Assembly (NCBI RefSeq): GCF_036324505.1 | Contig: NC_086369.1 | Span: 17,409,318 to 17,473,317 of the forward strand | Direction: 5' to 3' | Source: Eleginops maclovinus | Taxonomy: Eukaryota; Chordata; Actinopteri; Perciformes; Eleginopidae | Length of the DNA: 64,000 bases | Part shown: piece by piece, positions 1 to 64,000 of the stretch | How positions within the stretch are numbered: the first letter of the stretch is position 1 | Layout: each line of letters starts with the position of its first letter | Translations under genes and position numbers: made by a program | The notes under the pieces: model-generated | The model's input: the letters and a program-made list of their open reading frames with translations, nothing else | Databases searched by the model: none | Told to the model about the DNA's origin: nothing

Positions 1-69
1 TTTTTGTGTGTGTGTGCGTGTGTGTGTGTGTGTGTTTTGTGTGTGTGTGTGCATGCCTGTGTGTCTCAC

Positions 70-13635
<13,566 letters not shown>

Positions 13636-14223
13636 CTCTGCAGCCAAACAACCAAAGCAGCTGAAACTAGAGCCACCACAGCCGCTCAGCACACACCAAC
13701 AACCAACAGCAACTTACCCTCACAGCTCACACAGTGTGTGTGTGTTGCTGAGTGTGTGAGAAGCTGCACAGGAATGCTTCTGTTGTTGGACTGAATCATT
13801 CATTTAGCTGAATGAGGGGGGGAGGGGGGCGGACCATACCATCTCCTGGGGCGGGGGGGGGGGGTCCTCATTGTTCTGCTGCACTCAGACAGAAACTTGT
13901 TAATCTCTCTCTCCCTCTCTCACACTCAGGAGTTGGGCACTGACTTCTTCTGTCTGCAGATTTGTCCTGTGAGGATTAGCATATTTAAAAACTAACTTTA
14001 AACATTCATTTAAATTATTTCTAAATTATGTTATTATATTTATCATTATTATTGTTTTTAGTTTTTTTATATGACCCTGTGAATCTTCTTTTAAGACTTT
14101 TAAAGTTTTCATGATCTGATCATTGATTTAGTCACAAACACACACACGCACCCTGAAAGATAATGTGTGTGTGAGATGAAGGGGTTAACAGTGGGGCCGC
14201 ATTCAACTCTATCTATTGTCAGT

Positions 14224-14271
14224 GGGGGGGGGGGGGGGGCCCTATTGTCAGTGGGGGGGGGGGGGGGGGGG
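14224..14271. repeat. Two long poly-G tracts upstream of piezo2
   Basis: Sixteen Gs (14224-14239) and nineteen Gs (14253-14271) are separated by 13 bases, each preceded by CAGT. They could form G-quadruplex structures, and their length is likely to vary or be mis-sequenced. Confidence 0.85.
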
Positions 14272-14483
14272 CGTACCATGGCTAGGGGGGTCTTCTGTCC
14301 TCTCCTCACTGTTAAAATAAACTGACCATTAAAAGTATAGTTCAGTTCTTTGTGAGTGGGCAAACTAACAAAATCGCAGTATATCACTGTATATATGTGT
14401 GTATATATAATATATATATATATATACACACACGTGTGTGTATATATCTTATCCATCTTATCTTTAGATGAACTTCCTCTGGT

Positions 14484-14670
14484 TTCTGAGTACCTCCAGG
14501 AGAGGGAGACCCTGCAGTACTGGAGTACCTCCAGAAGAGGGAGACCCTGCAGTACCTCCAGCAAAGGGAGAACCTGCAGTACTATCGTACCTCCAGCAGA
14601 GGGAGACCCTGCAGTACCTCCAGCAGAGGGAGACCCTGCAGTACCTCCAGCAGAGGGAGACCCTCCCTCT
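14484..14670. repeat. 27-bp minisatellite between lama1 and piezo2
   Basis: Units of about 27 bp (CCAGCAGAGGGAGACCCTGCAGTA) repeat about six times. GAGGGAG and CTGCAG recur in each unit. Position is 0.8 kb upstream of the piezo2 start. Confidence 0.8.
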
Positions 14671-14804
14671 GTTTATCTCTGGATATATTTATATATATTT
14701 TTTAATCCTCTTGTTCTGACTTCAGTGAAGGTTACAGTGTTTGTAGTAAAGTGTAAAATCATTTAATATTATTTATTGACTTTTAATATCATAATGATAT
14801 CATT

Positions 14805-14837
<33 letters not shown>

Positions 14838-15091
14838 TCTTATATAGACACACTTATACACATAACTATAGACATAAACACACATACATCTACACATACA
14901 GGTACACACATACGTGTACACATTGAAACACTTCATGGATCCATTGATTAATGTCCCACTAGTACTACCTTCCATTGTGAGGGGCGGGGGCCCATCCTCT
15001 CCTTGGCTTCCGATTGGCTGTCAGCAAGCAGATTGGCTGTCAGCCAGCTGGTGGGCGGGACCTGAGAGTCTGAGCGTTGGCGTGTTTTTCA

Positions 15092-15212
15092 GAAGAAGAA
15101 GAAGGAGAAGAAGGAGAAGGAGAAGAAGGAGAAGGAGAAGGAGAAGGAGAAGAGAAGAAGAAGAAGAAGAAGAAGAAGAAGAAGAAGAAGAAGAAGAAGA
15201 AGAAGAAGAAAC

Positions 15213-15275
<63 letters not shown>

Positions 15276-15280
15276 GGGAG
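15092..15280. repeat. GAA/GGA purine run followed by CAGA tetranucleotide run
   Basis: Pure purine sequence of over 110 bases (15091-15210) changes into (ACAG) repeats to about 15275. The purine run is long enough for triplex structure. It lies about 200-390 bases upstream of the piezo2 ATG. Confidence 0.85.
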
Positions 15281-15482
15281 GCAGACAGGGAGGCAGACAC
15301 AGACAGACGGTTAACAGCTGTAATTGAACAGTAATTGGAAGAGAGACAGTAACTACCTGTCTGTCTCTCTGGAGCCTCAGGATGTCACCGGGGTTCTTCC
15401 GCCCCTCCGGTCCGTCTCTCTGACAGCTGATCAGAACCGGATCAGGATCTGGACCAGGATAAGTACCTGACAGTGGGTCAGG

Positions 15483-55902
<40,420 letters not shown>

Positions 55903-56510
55903 GAGTCCCTGAGGAGGAACGACTGTTAGTATCCACAGACCTTATTTTGAAGAGTTCAGGAATGAGGAAGCAGCTGTGTGACCAATAATAGCAGCAGGGA
56001 GGCGGGGCTTACCTTCCGATCACTGAGGACAAATAACAGCAGGAAAAATCCTGGAAAACCTGGAGTGTGTTGATGATTGGACGATGCTGCTGACATGCCC
56101 ATATTAACTGAGTCATGGGGGGAAGTGATCCATAATCTGGGATCTTATTTCAGGAAAACATGTGCAGTATGGGGGTCTCCTCAGGAGTTTCATAATCCTC
56201 ATCGTTACCCTAACTACTGTAGACCACGTAACACTGATCAAATATATAGACAGGGAAGGTGTATAAACTACGCTGGCCGAATGGTGCCAAAGCACCACAG
56301 CGACGCTCTATATGACCCTAGGTCCCGTGTATTTTATGCATAACTCAAACAGGATAAAGGTGTTTGTAGTCTGAGCTAACAGAGGGCTGTGGAAACATCA
56401 CTGACCACACTGGAGGAAATGTTGAATGAATCTGTATCTGACTGATAACTGTACGCTCTTCTGTGAAACAAAAAGTGAATATGTGGAAATAAAGACTTTA
56501 ATAAGTTGCT
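55903..56510 (+). other. piezo2: piezo2 3' untranslated region with polyadenylation signal
   Basis: After the TAA there is no continuing conserved frame. A canonical AATAAA lies at 56488-56493, about 590 bases past the stop, and is a reasonable end of the transcript. The exact cleavage site is not visible; the extent is an inference from the signal alone. Confidence 0.55.
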
Positions 56511-57240
56511 TTATTTATCTTTAGGAAGCAGGAAGAGACAACAGGACGGCTGGTGGGACGTCGTGTCCGTGAACGACTCCTTTAAACCCCGGGTATATTT
56601 ATCAGTTTCATGCTGATGGACCGACGGTCATATTAAAGAGATTTCACAGTTTATCATCAGAGGTCCTATAACCCCCGACACAGTCCACAGGATCACTTCC
56701 TGCAGCTCTTACTTACAGTTCAAAACCTCCTCAAACAGTGAGTCCCGATCTGTGAGCGCCCCCTGCTGTTTATTACAGGAACACCCTTCCTCTGGTGAAC
56801 CAGTCTGAAGCAGTCTGTATAAAATCAAACCAGCATTCAGCCAGACTAAAAACCAGTGCTGACACAGCGCTGAACCCAGCATGCATTAGCATACAGCAAA
56901 ATGTTTAAAATAATATGGTTGTTGAATCCCGGTTCGAGTCCACAGGATCCAACATGCCCCCCACTCACTGCCTATGTTAGAAACCGTGCAATACATTCTG
57001 GGAGTTTTCATAGTCTCAATGAGTTCATGCAGATCAGAGCGATTCACTGTCTCTGAATACTCTGGTCTTAGGTCTTAAGTGAGGACAGGTTCATCGCCCG
57101 TTACGCCTCAAGTCTCATTTCAGTAAACTATTCTTCTAAAAAGAAGAGAGAAGCTTTCCGAATGACACATCATGTTGAACCAGGCGTCCAAAAATACCTC
57201 CAATGGACAATAAAACAAACTGGTTTATGGTAAGACTCTT
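55950..57240. other. Region between the piezo2 stop and the 27-bp array; B-box-like motif
   Basis: No conserved coding frame is seen. GGTTCGAGTCC at 56931-56941 matches the tRNA/SINE B-box consensus. No A box at the expected 30-60 bases upstream is clear, so this could be a decayed SINE fragment or chance. The polyadenylation signal at 56488 lies to the left. Confidence 0.35.
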
Positions 57241-57244
57241 GGTG

Positions 57245-58180
57245 CGTGGCTTCTTCTGAAACTGGACGATTTGCTGAGTCGTCTGAAACTGGGCGATGTT
57301 CTGAGACATCTGAAACTGGGCGATGTTCTGAGACATCTGAAACTGGGCGATGTTCTGAGACGTCTGAAACTGGACGATGTGTTGAGTCGTCTGAAACTGG
57401 ACGATGTTCTGAGACATCTGAAACTGGGCGATGTTCTGAGACATCTGAAACTGGACGATTTGCTGAGTCGTCTGAAACTGGGCGATGTTCTGAGACATCT
57501 GAAACTGGACGATTTGCTGAGTCGTCTGAAACTGGGCGATGTTCTGAGACATCTGAAACTGGACGATTTGCTGAGTCGTCTGAAACTGGGCGATGTTCTG
57601 AGACGTCTGAAACTGGACGATTTGCTGAGTCGTCTGAAACTGGGCGATGTTCTGAGACATCTGAAACTGGGCGATGTTCTGAGACATCTGAAACTGGGCG
57701 ATGTTCTGAGACGTCTGAAACTGGACGATTTGCTGAGTCGTCTGAAACTGGGCGATGTTCTGAGACATCTGAAACTGGGCGGTGTTCTGAGACATCTGAA
57801 ACTGGGCGATGTTCTGAGACGTCTGAAACTGGGCGATGTTCTGAGACGTCTGAAACTGGACGATGTGTTGAGTCGTCAGAAACTGGGCGATGTTCTGAGA
57901 CATCTGAAACTGGAGAATGTGCTGAGTCATCAGAAACTGGACGATGTTCTGAGACATCTGAAACTGGACAATGTGCTGAGTCATCAGAAACTGGACGATG
58001 TTCTGAGACATCTGAAACTGGACAATGTGCTGAGTCTTCAGAAACTGGACAATGTGCTGAGTCATCAGAAACTGGACGATGTTCTGAGTCGTCTGAAAGT
58101 GGAAGATGTGCTGAGTCTTCAGAAACTGGACAATGTGCTGAGTCATCTGAAACTGGACGATGTGCTGAGTCGGTTTCTAA
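57245..58180. repeat. 27-bp minisatellite between piezo2 and tmem200c
   Basis: About 35 units of TCTGAAACTGGGCGATGTTCTGAGACA (and variants) follow the piezo2 end. The unit is 27 bases, so four frames are open for about 1 kb. No gene is supported. Confidence 0.93.
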
Positions 58181-58366
58181 CGAGCAGTCATTTGTCGCTC
58201 TGGAAGACTTCCTTATTGCTACATCATATAAATCCCCCGGCAGTAGAAATAAGAAATAATAAGAAGAAGAAGAACACATTTCCCTGTAAGGGATAAATAA
58301 AGTATACCTTCTTCTTCTTCTAAAGACCACTTCCTGATGTGATGTCATCATTGCTGTCAATCAGAC

Positions 58367-64000
<5,634 letters not shown>

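Larger units (their letters stand above)
13636..15482. promoter_or_regulatory. Head-to-head intergenic region between lama1 and piezo2
   Basis: The two start codons point away from each other with 1.85 kb between them, so the promoters of both genes (and any untranslated first exons) must lie here unless upstream exons were missed. I see no clear TATA box. The region contains G runs near 13816-13864, two long poly-G tracts (14224-14239 and 14253-14271), TA runs, a 27-bp minisatellite (14484-14665), a GAA/GGA purine run and a CAGA tetranucleotide run ending about 200 bp before the piezo2 ATG. Promoter function is inferred from position only. Confidence 0.5.

Noticed and set aside
56931..56941. 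tRNA gene at the GGTTCGAGTCC motif
   Set aside because: No cloverleaf, anticodon arm or A box can be fitted around it; at most it is a SINE fragment.
57136..58360. 336-396-residue frames on both strands
   Set aside because: A 27-bp stop-free unit explains all four frames, and none has conserved sequence outside the array.

Overview
This is vertebrate nuclear DNA, almost certainly from a teleost fish. Genes are split into short exons with GT/AG introns. Long CA/GT microsatellites and minisatellites fill the introns, and fish-type hAT, LINE and SINE-like repeats are present. Three protein-coding genes can be followed exon by exon. (1) lama1 (laminin alpha-1), minus strand: exons 1-19, from the signal peptide at 13.6 kb to the left edge, where the gene runs out of the window. 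(2) piezo2-like mechanosensitive channel, plus strand: 54 exons from the ATG at 15483 to the TAA at 55902. The exons splice into one uninterrupted 2598-residue frame. (3) tmem200c-like two-pass membrane protein, minus strand: at least three exons between 58.4 and 63.6 kb, with the 5' end not found.

Layout: 1-13.6 kb is lama1. Its introns carry an AT-rich array, a hAT-type MITE with a perfect 8-bp target duplication, a 2.8-kb CCCTTTAAG array, a second hAT-type MITE and a CATGAA array. At 13.6-15.5 kb lies a short head-to-head intergenic region with long poly-G tracts and a purine run. At 15.5-55.9 kb is piezo2, whose introns hold a 1.6-kb 12-bp array, a 7.1-kb 15-bp array, two arrays of one 18-bp family (1.1 and 4.6 kb), a MITE, a 5'-truncated LINE, a 3.8-kb array and an LTR-like segment. 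At 55.9-58.2 kb are the piezo2 3' end and a 27-bp array. At 58.4-63.6 kb is tmem200c, whose intron array has been split by a 2.4-kb hAT transposon with a broken transposase.

The genes have no evident shared pathway: lama1 encodes a basement-membrane subunit, piezo2 a stretch-gated cation channel, and tmem200c a membrane protein of unknown function. From memory, human LAMA1, TMEM200C and PIEZO2 all lie on 18p11, so the block looks like a compacted piece of that conserved linkage.

The most unusual signal is that several tandem repeats include splice sites at exon edges and keep the reading frame. There are eight copies of the acceptor and start of piezo2 exon 20 (57-bp unit), two of piezo2 exon 34 (63 bp), and four donors in a tmem200c exon (42/45-bp spacing). 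A fifth-order donor series at piezo2 exon 7 (18-bp unit) has only its first member productive. Nearly all the very long open frames in the window are products of stop-free short-period repeats, not genes.
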